Assembly (NCBI RefSeq): GCF_900109555.1
Contig: NZ_FNZV01000006.1
Span: forward strand, 62,001 to 126,000
Reading direction: 5' to 3'
DNA: 64,000 bases
DNA from: Pacificibacter marinus
Lineage (GTDB): Bacteria; Pseudomonadota; Alphaproteobacteria; Rhodobacterales; Rhodobacteraceae
The notes under the pieces are model-generated. The model made no database searches. It was given only the letters and a program-made list of their open reading frames with translations, and had not been told where the DNA came from. This document shows positions 25,507 through 34,313 of the stretch, piece after piece. The first letter of the stretch is position 1, and the number at the start of each line of letters is the position of its first letter. The position numbers and the translations under genes are program-made.

Positions 25507-25965
25507 ATGGATCAGGTCGACCTCGCTCTTTTAAAGAGCTTAGAGCACAATGCACGCTTGTCCTTTGCAGAATTGGCAGACGCCCAAGGCATGTCCAAGA
25601 CGCCTATTTGGAAACGCGTAAAAGCGCTCGAAGAAGCAGGCGTGATCACAGGGTATGAGGCGCGTTTAGCCCCAAAAGCTATGGGATTTGGCCTATCAGC
25701 TTTTGTTGAGGTTGTGCTGGATTTTGAGTCTTCTGACGCTTTTGAAACCGCAGTGGCACGCCATCCATCGATCTGGCGCTGCCACGCCACCACAGGCGAT
25801 GCGGATTATCTGTTGCAACTGTTTGCGCGGGACATGGACGATATGGATAAATTGATCCGCGCGGAAATCGCACGTTTTCCTGGGGTGCGTCGCACCAGCA
25901 CCACGGTGGTCACACGGTCTATCAAAGAAAATCAATCTCTGGCAGCCTTGGCACAAACGCGTTAA
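25507..25965 (+). CDS. Lrp/AsnC-family transcriptional regulator
   Basis: The 152-residue protein has an N-terminal helix-turn-helix (LSFAELADAQGMSKTPIWKRV, about residues 18-38) and a C-terminal RAM/ACT-like effector-binding domain with CHATTGDADYLLQLFARDM. Such proteins sense amino acids. Being divergent from the tryptophan-dioxygenase-like gene, with an inverted repeat between them, it probably senses tryptophan or a related compound and activates that gene. Confidence 0.9.
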   Translation: MDQVDLALLKSLEHNARLSFAELADAQGMSKTPIWKRVKALEEAGVITGYEARLAPKAMGFGLSAFVEVVLDFESSDAFETAVARHPSIWRCHATTGDADYLLQLFARDMDDMDKLIRAEIARFPGVRRTSTTVVTRSIKENQSLAALAQTR

Positions 25966-25970
25966 ATGCA

Positions 25971-26001
25971 GCGCCCCCATAAAACGTCAAATAGGGAGCG
26001 C
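25971..26001. terminator. Weak hairpin between convergent lrp and dehydrogenase genes
   Basis: GCGCCCCC and GGGAGCGC pair (one mismatch) across a 15-base loop, placed 5 bases after the lrp stop and before the dehydrogenase stop at 26019. There is no real T tract, so termination may be weak or factor-aided. Confidence 0.4.
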
Positions 26002-26018
26002 CACGTTTCAAGCAAAAC

Positions 26019-27062
26019 TTAGTCGTTGAACACAAAGTGCACCTTGACGGCGCGCGTCCTGTCGGCCGCCAGTTCGAAGGCTGCATCAGCTTGATCCAGC
26101 GGCATTTGCGCAGAGATCATAGGGCGCACATCAATGCGACGCTCGGAAATGGCTGTCGCTGCCTGTGCAAATTCTTTGTGAAACCGAAAAGTGCCACGAT
26201 GAGTGATTTCCTTGGCCACAAGCACACTGAGCGGCACAGCCGTATCGCCTGCCATCCCGACCTGCACCATCACGCCACGCGGGCGCAAAGCGGCCAAAGC
26301 CGCGGCGATTGCAGGTGCTGCCCCTGTGCATTCGAACACAACATCAAAGTGGCCTTTGCCTTGGGCGAAGGCCGCCAAAGCATCACCATCAGTCAACACA
26401 TTGATCGTCGATGTCGCGCCCATTTCACGGGCAACACTAAGCGGCATATCTTGCAGATCCGTTACCACAATCTGTGCGGCACCTGCTTCTTTGGCTAAGG
26501 CTGCACAAAGCACGCCAATCGGCCCTGCCCCCGCAACCAAAACACGTTTACCACTAAGATCACCTGCCAGACTGCGTGCATGCATGCAGACGGCCAAAGG
26601 TTCGGAACAGGCCGCTTCAGAAACAGACACATCCCCAGACATAGGCACACATTGGCGCGCATTTAGCACGATTTGATCACGATACAAGCCTTGAACATGA
26701 GGTGTGCGCATCGCAGAGCCGCTAAAGATCATATCGGTGCAATGCATCTCAAGCCCCTGCACACAATATTCACACGTGCCGCAATGGATACTAGGGTTGA
26801 GTGCAACCATATCACCCACTTTAAGTCCTGTGACACCTTCGCCCAGTTCTTTAACGAAACCAGCCGCTTCGTGACCCAAAATGATCGGCTGAGTCACACG
26901 AATAGCGCCAAACCCGCCATGCTGATAGTAGTGCAGGTCAGAGCCACAAATCCCCCCTGCACCAACGGCAACACGAACTTCGCCAGCCTTGGGCGGCGCG
27001 ACCTCCCGCGTCTCTACACGCAGGTCTTTCGCGCTATGAAGGCAACATACACGAGTTTTCAT
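26019..27062 (-). CDS. Zinc-dependent alcohol dehydrogenase, L-idonate 5-dehydrogenase type
   Basis: The 347-residue medium-chain dehydrogenase has the catalytic-zinc motif (ICGSDLHYYQHGGFG and GHEAAGFV), a four-cysteine structural zinc lobe (HCGTCEYCVQGLEMHC) and a Rossmann fold VLVAGAGPIGVLCAALA. The SDLHYYQHG pattern fits L-idonate 5-dehydrogenase, which oxidises idonate to 5-ketogluconate, but sorbitol- or threonine-type activity cannot be excluded. The ATG at 27062 was chosen because TTAGGAGAA is just before it, overlapping the dctM stop. It is the last gene of a GntR-TRAP operon, so the transporter probably imports its substrate. Confidence 0.85.
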   Translation of the reverse strand: MKTRVCCLHSAKDLRVETREVAPPKAGEVRVAVGAGGICGSDLHYYQHGGFGAIRVTQPIILGHEAAGFVKELGEGVTGLKVGDMVALNPSIHCGTCEYCVQGLEMHCTDMIFSGSAMRTPHVQGLYRDQIVLNARQCVPMSGDVSVSEAACSEPLAVCMHARSLAGDLSGKRVLVAGAGPIGVLCAALAKEAGAAQIVVTDLQDMPLSVAREMGATSTINVLTDGDALAAFAQGKGHFDVVFECTGAAPAIAAALAALRPRGVMVQVGMAGDTAVPLSVLVAKEITHRGTFRFHKEFAQAATAISERRIDVRPMISAQMPLDQADAAFELAADRTRAVKVHFVFND

Positions 27063-27070
27063 AAATTCTC

Positions 27071-28348
27071 CTAAGGCATCAAGACGGACGGCAGCCATGT
27101 CGCAAGCGCGGGAACATAAGACACTGCCAAAAGGACACAGATATTGGTGAGCAAGAATGGCAAGATTGCAACCACCACGGGGGCAAGCGGCAAGCGCGCG
27201 ATCCCCGCACAGACGAACAAACATACACCGACAGGTGGCGTTGTCAGACCAATCATCAAATTAAGCACCGCAAAGGTCGCAAAGTGCAGCGGATCGATAC
27301 CCACGGCTTCAGCCAGCGATAACAGCGGCACAAACAAGATGATCAGCGCTGCAATGGTTTCCATAAACATGCCAACGAAAAGTAGCAAAAGATTGATGAT
27401 CAAGATGACCAAAATTTTATTGTCCGTGAAAGACAAAACACCATCAGCAATCGCTTGAGGAATTTTTTCTGACACCAAAATCCAGCCAAACACATTGGCG
27501 AACCCCACAAGCACCAAGATGCCCGCAGATGACACGGCACTGTCGATGACAATTTTAGGGACCAATCGCAGCGGCAATTCACGATAGATAAAGCACCCGA
27601 CAATCATCGCATACACAGACGCAATGACTGCGGTTTCCGTGGGCGTCGCCAAACCCGACAGCAGGCCGTAGATGATCAAAAACGTCATCGCCAGCGCCCA
27701 AATGGCCCCTGCAAATGCGCGACCAACTTCGCCAAAACCCTGCCATGGCTGATGGGGGAAATTGTTACGGCGTGAAATGATATAAGTCGTCACCATCATA
27801 GCAAGACCCATCAAAATACCGGGAATCGCACCCGCTAGGAACATCTTGCCTACAGAAATACCGCTAAGCGCACCAACGATAATCATCGGAACAGATGGCG
27901 GGATAATCGGCCCCACGGTCGAAGATGCAGCGGTCACCGCTGCGGAAAACGCTGCAGGATAGCCCGCCTTTTTCATACCAGGGATCATCACCCCCCCGAT
28001 GGACGCCGCATCAGCCACAGCTGTGCCCGTGATGCCGCCAAACAGCATGGATGCCGCGATATTTGTTAGGCCCAACCCGCCTTTGATCCAGCCGACCAGC
28101 GCATTGGCAAAACGAATAATACGGTGCGTGATACCACCTAAGTTCATCAAATTGCCTGCTAAAATGAATCCTGGAATGGACAACAGCACGAACACATCCA
28201 TACCTGCATACATTTTTTGCGGCATGACGACAGCAGGGATACCCGCAAGAGTCAGATACCCAAGCGAGGCAACGCCAAGCGTCACTGCGACCGGCAAACC
28301 AATCACAAGCCCACCAATAAACAGGCTAAAAAGAACGGTGACTTCCAT
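27071..28348 (-). CDS. dctM: TRAP transporter large permease (DctM family)
   Basis: The 425-residue membrane protein is the ion-coupled channel subunit of a tripartite ATP-independent importer. It shows the repeating hydrophobic helices of DctM, the segment ITGTAVADAASIGGVMIPGMKK (given by its ends) and IIPPSVPMIIVG, all family hallmarks. It ends eight bases before the idonate-type dehydrogenase and begins two bases after dctQ. Confidence 0.93.
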   Translation of the reverse strand: MEVTVLFSLFIGGLVIGLPVAVTLGVASLGYLTLAGIPAVVMPQKMYAGMDVFVLLSIPGFILAGNLMNLGGITHRIIRFANALVGWIKGGLGLTNIAASMLFGGITGTAVADAASIGGVMIPGMKKAGYPAAFSAAVTAASSTVGPIIPPSVPMIIVGALSGISVGKMFLAGAIPGILMGLAMMVTTYIISRRNNFPHQPWQGFGEVGRAFAGAIWALAMTFLIIYGLLSGLATPTETAVIASVYAMIVGCFIYRELPLRLVPKIVIDSAVSSAGILVLVGFANVFGWILVSEKIPQAIADGVLSFTDNKILVILIINLLLLFVGMFMETIAALIILFVPLLSLAEAVGIDPLHFATFAVLNLMIGLTTPPVGVCLFVCAGIARLPLAPVVVAILPFLLTNICVLLAVSYVPALATWLPSVLMP

Positions 28349-28350
28349 GA

Positions 28351-28857
28351 TTATGCTTCCTCAGGTTTCTTTTCAGGCATGCCATCGTCACTGCCTGTGA
28401 TCATGCCGACAATGCGGATCAATGCCGCGAGCGCTAAAACAGCCAACAGCAGCCAAACTGTAAAATGAACATAAGTCATGCGCAGGCCAAGCGCGGGCGA
28501 AGTCTGCATCCGGCCAATGGACACGTATTTCCACGCAGGGGCCAAAAGATAAACTGTCAAGCCAAAGGTCATTAGCGCCGAAACCATTCGCAGCATCCAA
28601 GGGCCACGCCCCGGCAGGCTTTCGCAAAAGACATCAACGTTGACCATATCCCCCGTGCGCAAAGCCAGCCCTCCGCCAAATGCAACAAGATATAACAAAG
28701 CATACCGCGTTAACTCTTCGGTCCACACTGGGGAGTTACCCATGGTGCGCCCAACGACTTGGATCAAAACAGCGCAGATCAAAACCAAAAAGGCCAACCC
28801 CGCACCAGCGCGTGCAAGCCAGACAAAGGCTTTTGTTATTTGATTGAGTCTTTTCAT
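28351..28857 (-). CDS. dctQ: TRAP transporter small permease (DctQ family)
   Basis: This 168-residue protein has four hydrophobic segments and the DctQ pattern TEELTRYALLYLVAFGGGLALR in its first half (given by its ends). It pairs with DctM to form the membrane part of the importer. The C-terminus is acidic and hydrophilic. A strong hairpin separates it from the binding-protein gene upstream. Confidence 0.9.
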   Translation of the reverse strand: MKRLNQITKAFVWLARAGAGLAFLVLICAVLIQVVGRTMGNSPVWTEELTRYALLYLVAFGGGLALRTGDMVNVDVFCESLPGRGPWMLRMVSALMTFGLTVYLLAPAWKYVSIGRMQTSPALGLRMTYVHFTVWLLLAVLALAALIRIVGMITGSDDGMPEKKPEEA

Positions 28858-28895
28858 AAATCACTCTGGTAGCTCAAGCGCATATGCGCTGCGAT

Positions 28896-28945
28896 AAAAA
28901 ATCCCCAACTCCGCCACGTCAGGGAGCGCCGCGCGGAATTGGGGA
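28896..28945 (-). terminator. Attenuator between dctP and dctQ
   Basis: In the minus-strand transcript UCCCCAAUUCCGC pairs with GCGGAGUUGGGGA (one G-U pair), giving a 13-bp stem with a structured loop and a tail of six U residues. It sits 17 bases after the dctP stop. Partial termination here would make binding protein in excess over the permease subunits. Confidence 0.85.
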
Positions 28946-28961
28946 AACCGAACTGGTAGGT

Positions 28962-29933
28962 TTAGTGAGAGAACAAAACTTCAACGATAGGTTTGATTTC
29001 GTCGTTCACATTGGCCAGAACAGCGTCTTTTGCTTTGGCTTGGAACGCAGCGCCGTCCACTTCAACAAAGGTCATGCCTTTGCTTTCAAGATAGGCACGA
29101 TCATCAGCCACAGAAGCTTCAAACAGTTCACGCTCATAGGCTTGCGCCGTTGCCGCAGCTTGCATCACGGCGGCTTGGTCGTCCGCAGACAGGCCAGCCC
29201 ATGTGGATTCAGCAATTGTCAGGTAGATCCAAGACCGCACGTGTTCGGTCAAATTGACGTGGCTTTGTACTTCATTAAAGTTCGCAGAGCGGATCAAAGC
29301 CAGTGGGTTTTCTTGTGCGCCGATCGTGCCGTTTTGCAGCGATGTAAACACTTCAGAAAACGCCATTGGAGTCGGTTGCGCGCCAAGCGCTTTCCACACA
29401 TCCACGAAAAGCGGCACGTTTGGCACACGCATTTTCAAGCCGTCCAGATCGTCAGGCGTGGTGATCGCGCGATTGGATGTCAGGTTGCGTGGACCACGCG
29501 CAAAATGTGCAATAGGACGAATTTGAGCGCGCTCGATGATCTGTGCTTTGATCATGTCACCAATCTCGCCTGACGCCACTTCATCCATGTGATCAAGCGA
29601 TTTATACGCATAAGGCACAGCCAAAAGCGCTGCCATTGGCGCCCAGTTTTGCAAAGACTCACCGGTGATGGTCATATCAACAGTGCCAAGCTGCATGCCA
29701 TTGATCAGATCAATTTCTTTGCCCAAAGACTCGTTCGGGAACACGTCTACTGCGATGCGGCCCTCGGTCAACGTCGACAATTCTTCGCCGAATTTCACGG
29801 CTGCTTTGTGCCATGGGTTGTCTTCATTCGCGAGGTGACCAAGTTTCAAGGTCATGTCTTGCGCCATCAAAGGCGCGGACATCAAAGTTGCAACAGTCGC
29901 GATAACCGCTGATAGTTTCCAAGTGATTGTCAT
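28962..29933 (-). CDS. dctP: TRAP transporter solute-binding protein (DctP family)
   Basis: The 323-residue precursor has an N-terminal signal peptide (TWKLSAVIATVATLMSAPLMA, cleavage near residue 24) and the DctP-family motifs GMQLGTVDMTITG and LDGLKMRVPNVPLFVDVWKALG (given by its ends), including the arginine that binds the carboxylate of acid ligands. It captures a sugar acid or other carboxylate in the periplasm. Its ATG overlaps the gntR stop (ATGA), and GGAGGAGA lies before it inside gntR. Confidence 0.93.
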   Translation of the reverse strand: MTITWKLSAVIATVATLMSAPLMAQDMTLKLGHLANEDNPWHKAAVKFGEELSTLTEGRIAVDVFPNESLGKEIDLINGMQLGTVDMTITGESLQNWAPMAALLAVPYAYKSLDHMDEVASGEIGDMIKAQIIERAQIRPIAHFARGPRNLTSNRAITTPDDLDGLKMRVPNVPLFVDVWKALGAQPTPMAFSEVFTSLQNGTIGAQENPLALIRSANFNEVQSHVNLTEHVRSWIYLTIAESTWAGLSADDQAAVMQAAATAQAYERELFEASVADDRAYLESKGMTFVEVDGAAFQAKAKDAVLANVNDEIKPIVEVLFSH

Positions 29934-30673
29934 GTGTACTCTCCTCCTAGAGTGGGTGTATTGACTGACGGGGCAAGGCCACCCTCAGGCAAATCGAAAA
30001 AACTGGGATTGGCCGCGATCACGCCAGGCAAATAATCAAGCATTAAGCGCAGGTGTTGGCGGGCATTTTCTTCGGCGCGATCTAAATCTCTGGCTTCAAC
30101 GGCATCCACAATCTGCGTGTGCTGTTCGATCAACAACGCCATTGGATAATCGAACAAAGACAAAAACCGCACGCGGTCCATTTGGGCTTTCACGCCTTCA
30201 ACAAAGCTCCATGTACCTGCTTTGCCGACGGCATCTGCAAGCATACGGTGGAACTGTTCATCCAGTTGTGTGAAAGTCTCAAGGTCATCTGCGTGGACAC
30301 GTTTTTGCAGCTCAATTTGCGCCCGCAAAGTGCCGATCAGCGCATCATCACGCGTCTTGGCCAGCAAACGCACAATGTCAGCCTCGATGGCTTCACGCAG
30401 AAATCTTGCATCTAAAACATCTTGATAGGCGATCCTAGAAACGACGGTACGCCGCTGTGGGCGGATCAACAGCAAACCTTGGTCCGCCAGCTTTATAAAC
30501 GCCTCGCGCACAGGCTGGCGACTGACATCATATACCTTGGCAATTTCGGTCTCAGAAATGCGGTCACCGGGTTTGAGATGGTTGCGAATGATCCGATCGC
30601 GCAGCCTTTGCGTCAGCTGCGGTGTAATCGGCAAAGCTGGGTCAAGGGGACGCATTGGATCCATTTGCAACAT
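29930..30673 (-). CDS. GntR-family regulator (FCD domain)
   Basis: This 247-residue protein has a winged helix-turn-helix near the N-terminus (ISETEIAKVYDVSRQPVREA, about residues 38-57) and an all-helical FCD domain containing the metal-ligand-like RFLREAIEADIV and QLDEQFHRML. I chose the ATG at 30673 because GGAGGAG precedes it by seven bases. As first gene of the TRAP/dehydrogenase operon, it probably represses the operon until the imported acid binds. A candidate site lies at 30711-30740. Confidence 0.9.
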   Translation of the reverse strand: MLQMDPMRPLDPALPITPQLTQRLRDRIIRNHLKPGDRISETEIAKVYDVSRQPVREAFIKLADQGLLLIRPQRRTVVSRIAYQDVLDARFLREAIEADIVRLLAKTRDDALIGTLRAQIELQKRVHADDLETFTQLDEQFHRMLADAVGKAGTWSFVEGVKAQMDRVRFLSLFDYPMALLIEQHTQIVDAVEARDLDRAEENARQHLRLMLDYLPGVIAANPSFFDLPEGGLAPSVNTPTLGGEYT

Positions 30674-30710
30674 GTAGATTCTCCTCCCACATTCAAACTG
30701 CCATACTTCC

Positions 30711-30740
30711 ATACAAGTTTGCAATAAAAATTGTATACCA
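30711..30740. promoter_or_regulatory. Candidate GntR operator
   Basis: ATACAA (30711-30716) and TTGTAT (30731-30736) form an inverted repeat, and TTGTATACCA itself resembles the TTGTATACAA sites of FCD-type GntR regulators. It lies 38 bases upstream of the gntR start, as expected for autoregulation. Confidence 0.5.
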
Positions 30741-30973
30741 TTTCTAATGGATGTGCTGCAAAAGGAAAAAATATATAATTAACTGAATAATATGATAAAA
30801 ATAAATAAACCGATCACGCCATCAGTGAAAAATCATAGGAAATGAAACAAATAAATTCTGATAAAGGGGCAATCTGATCTCTTAGGGGACAAACTAAAGT
30901 GGACTGAATGCTCTTTGGACAAGGGTAAATCGACGCCCATCGGCCTTAGTCACAACGTGAGCGGGTTCACCAT
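30741..30973. other. AT-rich intergenic spacer
   Basis: Together with the operator region this forms a 300-base gap without a gene. The part from about 30755 to 30870 is strikingly AT-rich compared with its surroundings (ATATATAATT, AATAATATGATAAAAAT and similar). I see no reading frame, hairpin or RNA gene in it; it may hold promoters for the minus-strand gntR operon. Confidence 0.5.
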
Positions 30974-32014
30974 TTAAATGCCTTGCGAGAGAATGACTGT
31001 GCGATCGTCGCGCGATGATGTGATCATGGCATCAATCAACCTATGAACGTTTAATGCTTCGCGTCCAGAGATGGCGGGTGCCCGATGTTCATCAAGCGCT
31101 GCTGCAAAATCTGTCAGAATTTCTTTATGCCAATCGTGGGTGAACGCCATAGGATCAGCACCGCCACCTGTGGCTCCCTGTGCGCCATGCGTATCAACGC
31201 GACCATCGCGCCAGTGCACAACCAACTGACCAGAAGCAAGCGTCACACTGGCCTCAGCGCAGTGCAGCGTGATGGTTTCAGCACCACCAGGGAAACTTGC
31301 CGTGCTGCACGTCACAGATGTGATAACTCCAGATTGAAAATCCACACTGGCCTGAACAAAATCTTCGGACTCCATTTTATGCAGCGCTGTCGTGCGCGCT
31401 GTTGCACGCACTTGATGTACGGGGCCCAACAAAGATAGCGCCAAATCCAACGTATGAATCGCTTGGGAAATTAAAACACCGCCACCGTCGCGCACGTATG
31501 TTCCACGCCCCGGCGCATCGTAATAAGACTGGTCGCGCCACCATGGCACTGTGATCTCGGCTACGGCAATGTCGCCAAAAGCATTTTGTGCCAGCAATGA
31601 CGCGAGTTGTTTCGAAGCTGCGCGCATCCGGTGTTGGAATACGACCCCAAGCGTAACACCTGCCGCTTCACAAATTTCGACAATCTTTTGGGCCGCGACC
31701 GTATCGCGTTCAATCGGTTTTTCCATCAAGATGTGCTTGCCGGCTTTGGCAAAAATCTGAACCATCTCCAAACGGGCATTCGGCGGGGTGCAAATAAGAA
31801 CAAAATCAATATCAGGATCATCCGCAATATCTTGCGCATTGGCATAGACATTCGGCGTGTATCCCAGCGTGGATGTCACAGAATCGGCAAAGATTGTGGC
31901 CCGTTTTTTGTCGCGTGCGCAAACACCTGCAAGGGTGATTTTTGGGTGCGCATCCGCGATGGCGCGTACATGCGTTTGCGCCACCATACCAAGCCCAATC
32001 AAGACCGCTTTCAT
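30974..32014 (-). CDS. Gfo/Idh/MocA family oxidoreductase
   Basis: The 346-residue protein begins with a Rossmann motif (LIGLGMVAQTHV), has the EKP motif (ILMEKPIERDTV) and a C-terminal domain with DGGGVLISQAIHTLDLALSLLG, of which the histidine is usually catalytic (sequence given only by its ends). GGGAG lies six bases before the ATG at 32014. It is the third such dehydrogenase in the window, apparently monocistronic, and sits upstream of a GntR/TRAP sugar-acid operon on the same strand. Substrate unknown. Confidence 0.87.
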   Translation of the reverse strand: MKAVLIGLGMVAQTHVRAIADAHPKITLAGVCARDKKRATIFADSVTSTLGYTPNVYANAQDIADDPDIDFVLICTPPNARLEMVQIFAKAGKHILMEKPIERDTVAAQKIVEICEAAGVTLGVVFQHRMRAASKQLASLLAQNAFGDIAVAEITVPWWRDQSYYDAPGRGTYVRDGGGVLISQAIHTLDLALSLLGPVHQVRATARTTALHKMESEDFVQASVDFQSGVITSVTCSTASFPGGAETITLHCAEASVTLASGQLVVHWRDGRVDTHGAQGATGGGADPMAFTHDWHKEILTDFAAALDEHRAPAISGREALNVHRLIDAMITSSRDDRTVILSQGI

Positions 32015-32293
32015 TGTGCTCTCCCTAGCCAATGCGTGTGAATGGGTCGAACGCTAGAGCAAGGCCATTAATCTGTAAAGTTCTAGTATGTCAGATTGGG
32101 TAGGTCATAAATCATACGCGGATTCGGGCGATACAGCAGGTAGATTTACGCTTATTGAGCTGTCACACCTTTATAGGTTTGCTGTAAATTCATAACGATT
32201 TCTGCGTGGGTGACCTCTTTACGGTCGTAGTGACTATGTAGGTTTCTAAAGAACACAGACGGCATTAAGGGCCGCTACACTGAGCCCTATAAG

Positions 32294-32335
32294 TTAAACC
32301 AACCAGATACGACTGCACGTCTCCGGTTGGTTTAA
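32294..32335 (-). terminator. Long hairpin in a 331-base gap downstream of frcA
   Basis: The only structure seen in the gap 32033-32363 is TTAAACCAACC pairing with GGTTGGTTTAA (11 bp), with further inner pairs AGA/TCT and ACG/CGT around a six-base loop. It lies 28 bases after the frcA stop in the minus direction, so it is probably the end of the frcBCA transcript. No good T tract follows on either strand. The rest of the gap (32033-32293) shows no gene that I can support. Confidence 0.55.
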
Positions 32336-32363
32336 GTCTTGTCGCTTTACATATCGCTCGGCG

Positions 32364-33146
32364 CTATACCTCGGCCATATCACCCGATTGAGGTGCGTCT
32401 TTTGCGCCTGTCATAAAGGCAACTGCATCAGACATCGTGTAATCTTTTGGATCGATAACGCAAAGGCGCTTGCCAAGTCGATGCACGTGAATGCGGTCTG
32501 CAACTTCAAACACATGTGGCATGTTGTGGCTGATCAAAATGATAGGGATGCCACGCGATTTAACATCCTGAATAAGCTCTAGAACCTTGCGGCTTTCTTT
32601 AACCCCAAGCGCTGCCGTGGGCTCATCCAAGATAATGACCTTTGACCCAAAAGCGGCGGCGCGTGCGACAGCAACCCCTTGGCGTTGCCCCCCAGACAGG
32701 GTTTCCACCGCTTGATTGATATTTTGGATCGTCATTAAACCAAGTTCAGTAAGCTTTTCGCGCGCCTTCTCTTCCATCATTTTGCGATCAAGTTGGCGCA
32801 GGAACGTTCCACGCCAGCCCGGCTTTCTAAGCTCACGCCCCATGAACATATTGTCAGCGATCGACAGTGCCGGCGACATCGCAAGGGTCTGATAAACCGT
32901 TTCAATACCGACATTGCGTGCATCAATAGGAGAGGTAAATTTGATCTTTTTCCCTTCAAGATACACATCACCCTCATCAGGGATCACAGCACCAGAAACA
33001 GCTTTAATCAAAGAGCTTTTCCCCGCGCCATTGTCACCGATCACAGCCAGAATTTCACCTGGGTACAGATCAAAATCGCAATGATCCAAGGCAGTGACTT
33101 TGCCATAACGTTTGACCAAATTACGGCCTTTGAGAATGGGTTCCAT
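32364..33146 (-). CDS. frcA: Sugar ABC transporter ATP-binding protein (FrcA-type)
   Basis: The 260-residue single-domain ATPase powers sugar import: Walker A GDNGAGKSS, signature LSGGQRQ and Walker B VIILDEPTAALG are complete, and the switch histidine is in LISHNMPHVFE. Single-domain ATPases of this kind are typical of FrcBCA (fructose, ribose, mannose) systems, unlike the two-domain RbsA type. The ATG at 33146 shares a base with the permease stop (TAATG). Confidence 0.87.
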   Translation of the reverse strand: MEPILKGRNLVKRYGKVTALDHCDFDLYPGEILAVIGDNGAGKSSLIKAVSGAVIPDEGDVYLEGKKIKFTSPIDARNVGIETVYQTLAMSPALSIADNMFMGRELRKPGWRGTFLRQLDRKMMEEKAREKLTELGLMTIQNINQAVETLSGGQRQGVAVARAAAFGSKVIILDEPTAALGVKESRKVLELIQDVKSRGIPIILISHNMPHVFEVADRIHVHRLGKRLCVIDPKDYTMSDAVAFMTGAKDAPQSGDMAEV

Positions 33147-34228
33147 TACACTGATACCTTTCTGATCCATTGATCGACTGCGACGGCTGAAATGATGAGC
33201 AAACCAATCAACAAGAATGTCCACTGCGCATCTGCGCCTAACAAACGTAAGCCAAGTGTAAACACGCCCACGATGAGTGCGCCAAACAACGGCCCCATGA
33301 TAGACCCGCGCCCACCGAACAATGAGATGCCGCCAATCACAACGGCCGTGATGCTTTCGATGTTCAAAAGCTGACCTGATGTCGGGCTCACACTGCCAAT
33401 GCGGCCAATCAATGCCCAGCCTGCGATGCCGCAAATCAAACCTGTAACCGCATACACTGAAATCAAAATTTTACGCACATTAACGCCTGACAATTGTGCC
33501 GCCTCGGGGTCATCCCCTACGGCGTAAATGTGGCGGCCCCATGCGGTTTGTCGCAATGCGTAGGCCAAAAAGGCAAAGATCAAAACCATGGCAATCACGC
33601 CAAAAGTAAAGGTCGCGCCACCACGTCCATCCGCGTCAGCACCGACTTTAAAGGTCGTGCCAAGCAGTTGCAGCAAAGGTGCCTCTGCTTCAATTGTCTG
33701 ACTGCGAATGGTTTCATTGGCGGAGTATAAAAAATTGGCAGCGAGAACGATTTGCCACATGCCAAGCGTCACAATAAAGGGCGGCAATTTCATCACCGCA
33801 ATCAGCCAACCGTTGATCGCCCCCACAGCCGTGCCAAATGCCAAACCGCACAGCACCGCGATTTCCACGGGAATGCCATAGCGAAAGGTAAACTGTCCCA
33901 TGATCACACTAGACAAAACCGCGATGGCACCAACGCTAAGATCGATACCAGCGGTTAAGATCACAAGGCTTTGCGCAGCAGCAACGATCCCAACGATTTG
34001 TACCTGTTGCAAGATCAACGTCATCGCAAAAGGTGAAAAGAATTTAGCCCCCAAAAGCAGGCCAAAAATGGCAATGGACAGGACCAATACAATCAACGGC
34101 ACCAAAGCCGGATTGACATGAAGCCAATGTTGCAGGGTCGGCACAAACCCCTTTTTGTGCGTTTGAAATTGTGCGACCTGATCCGGCGCTGCACTGGCAG
34201 CCCCTTCAAAATTCTCGGCGTCAGACAT
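33146..34228 (-). CDS. frcC: Sugar ABC transporter permease (FrcC-type)
   Basis: This 360-residue inner-membrane protein belongs to the RbsC/FrcC permease family: ILTAGIDLSVGAIAVLSSVI and the downstream GGISLFGGRGSIMGPLFGALIVG (given by its ends) are family signatures, with about nine hydrophobic helices. GGGGAG lies before the ATG at 34228. It works with FrcB and FrcA to import a monosaccharide. Confidence 0.9.
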   Translation of the reverse strand: MSDAENFEGAASAAPDQVAQFQTHKKGFVPTLQHWLHVNPALVPLIVLVLSIAIFGLLLGAKFFSPFAMTLILQQVQIVGIVAAAQSLVILTAGIDLSVGAIAVLSSVIMGQFTFRYGIPVEIAVLCGLAFGTAVGAINGWLIAVMKLPPFIVTLGMWQIVLAANFLYSANETIRSQTIEAEAPLLQLLGTTFKVGADADGRGGATFTFGVIAMVLIFAFLAYALRQTAWGRHIYAVGDDPEAAQLSGVNVRKILISVYAVTGLICGIAGWALIGRIGSVSPTSGQLLNIESITAVVIGGISLFGGRGSIMGPLFGALIVGVFTLGLRLLGADAQWTFLLIGLLIISAVAVDQWIRKVSV

Positions 34229-34269
34229 GATCACTCCCCAGATTGTCTTCAAGCAGTTTATATGAAAGA

Positions 34270-34286
34270 GGGGCGCATAACGCCCC
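34270..34286 (-). promoter_or_regulatory. Intercistronic hairpin between frcB and frcC
   Basis: GGGGCG pairs with CGCCCC around a five-base loop, directly after the frcB gene and 42 bases before frcC. It has no strong U tract and more likely protects the frcB message or gives partial termination, allowing more binding protein than permease. Confidence 0.6.
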
Positions 34287-34313
34287 CCTTATCGTTTTTG
34301 TTATAACAAGGGC

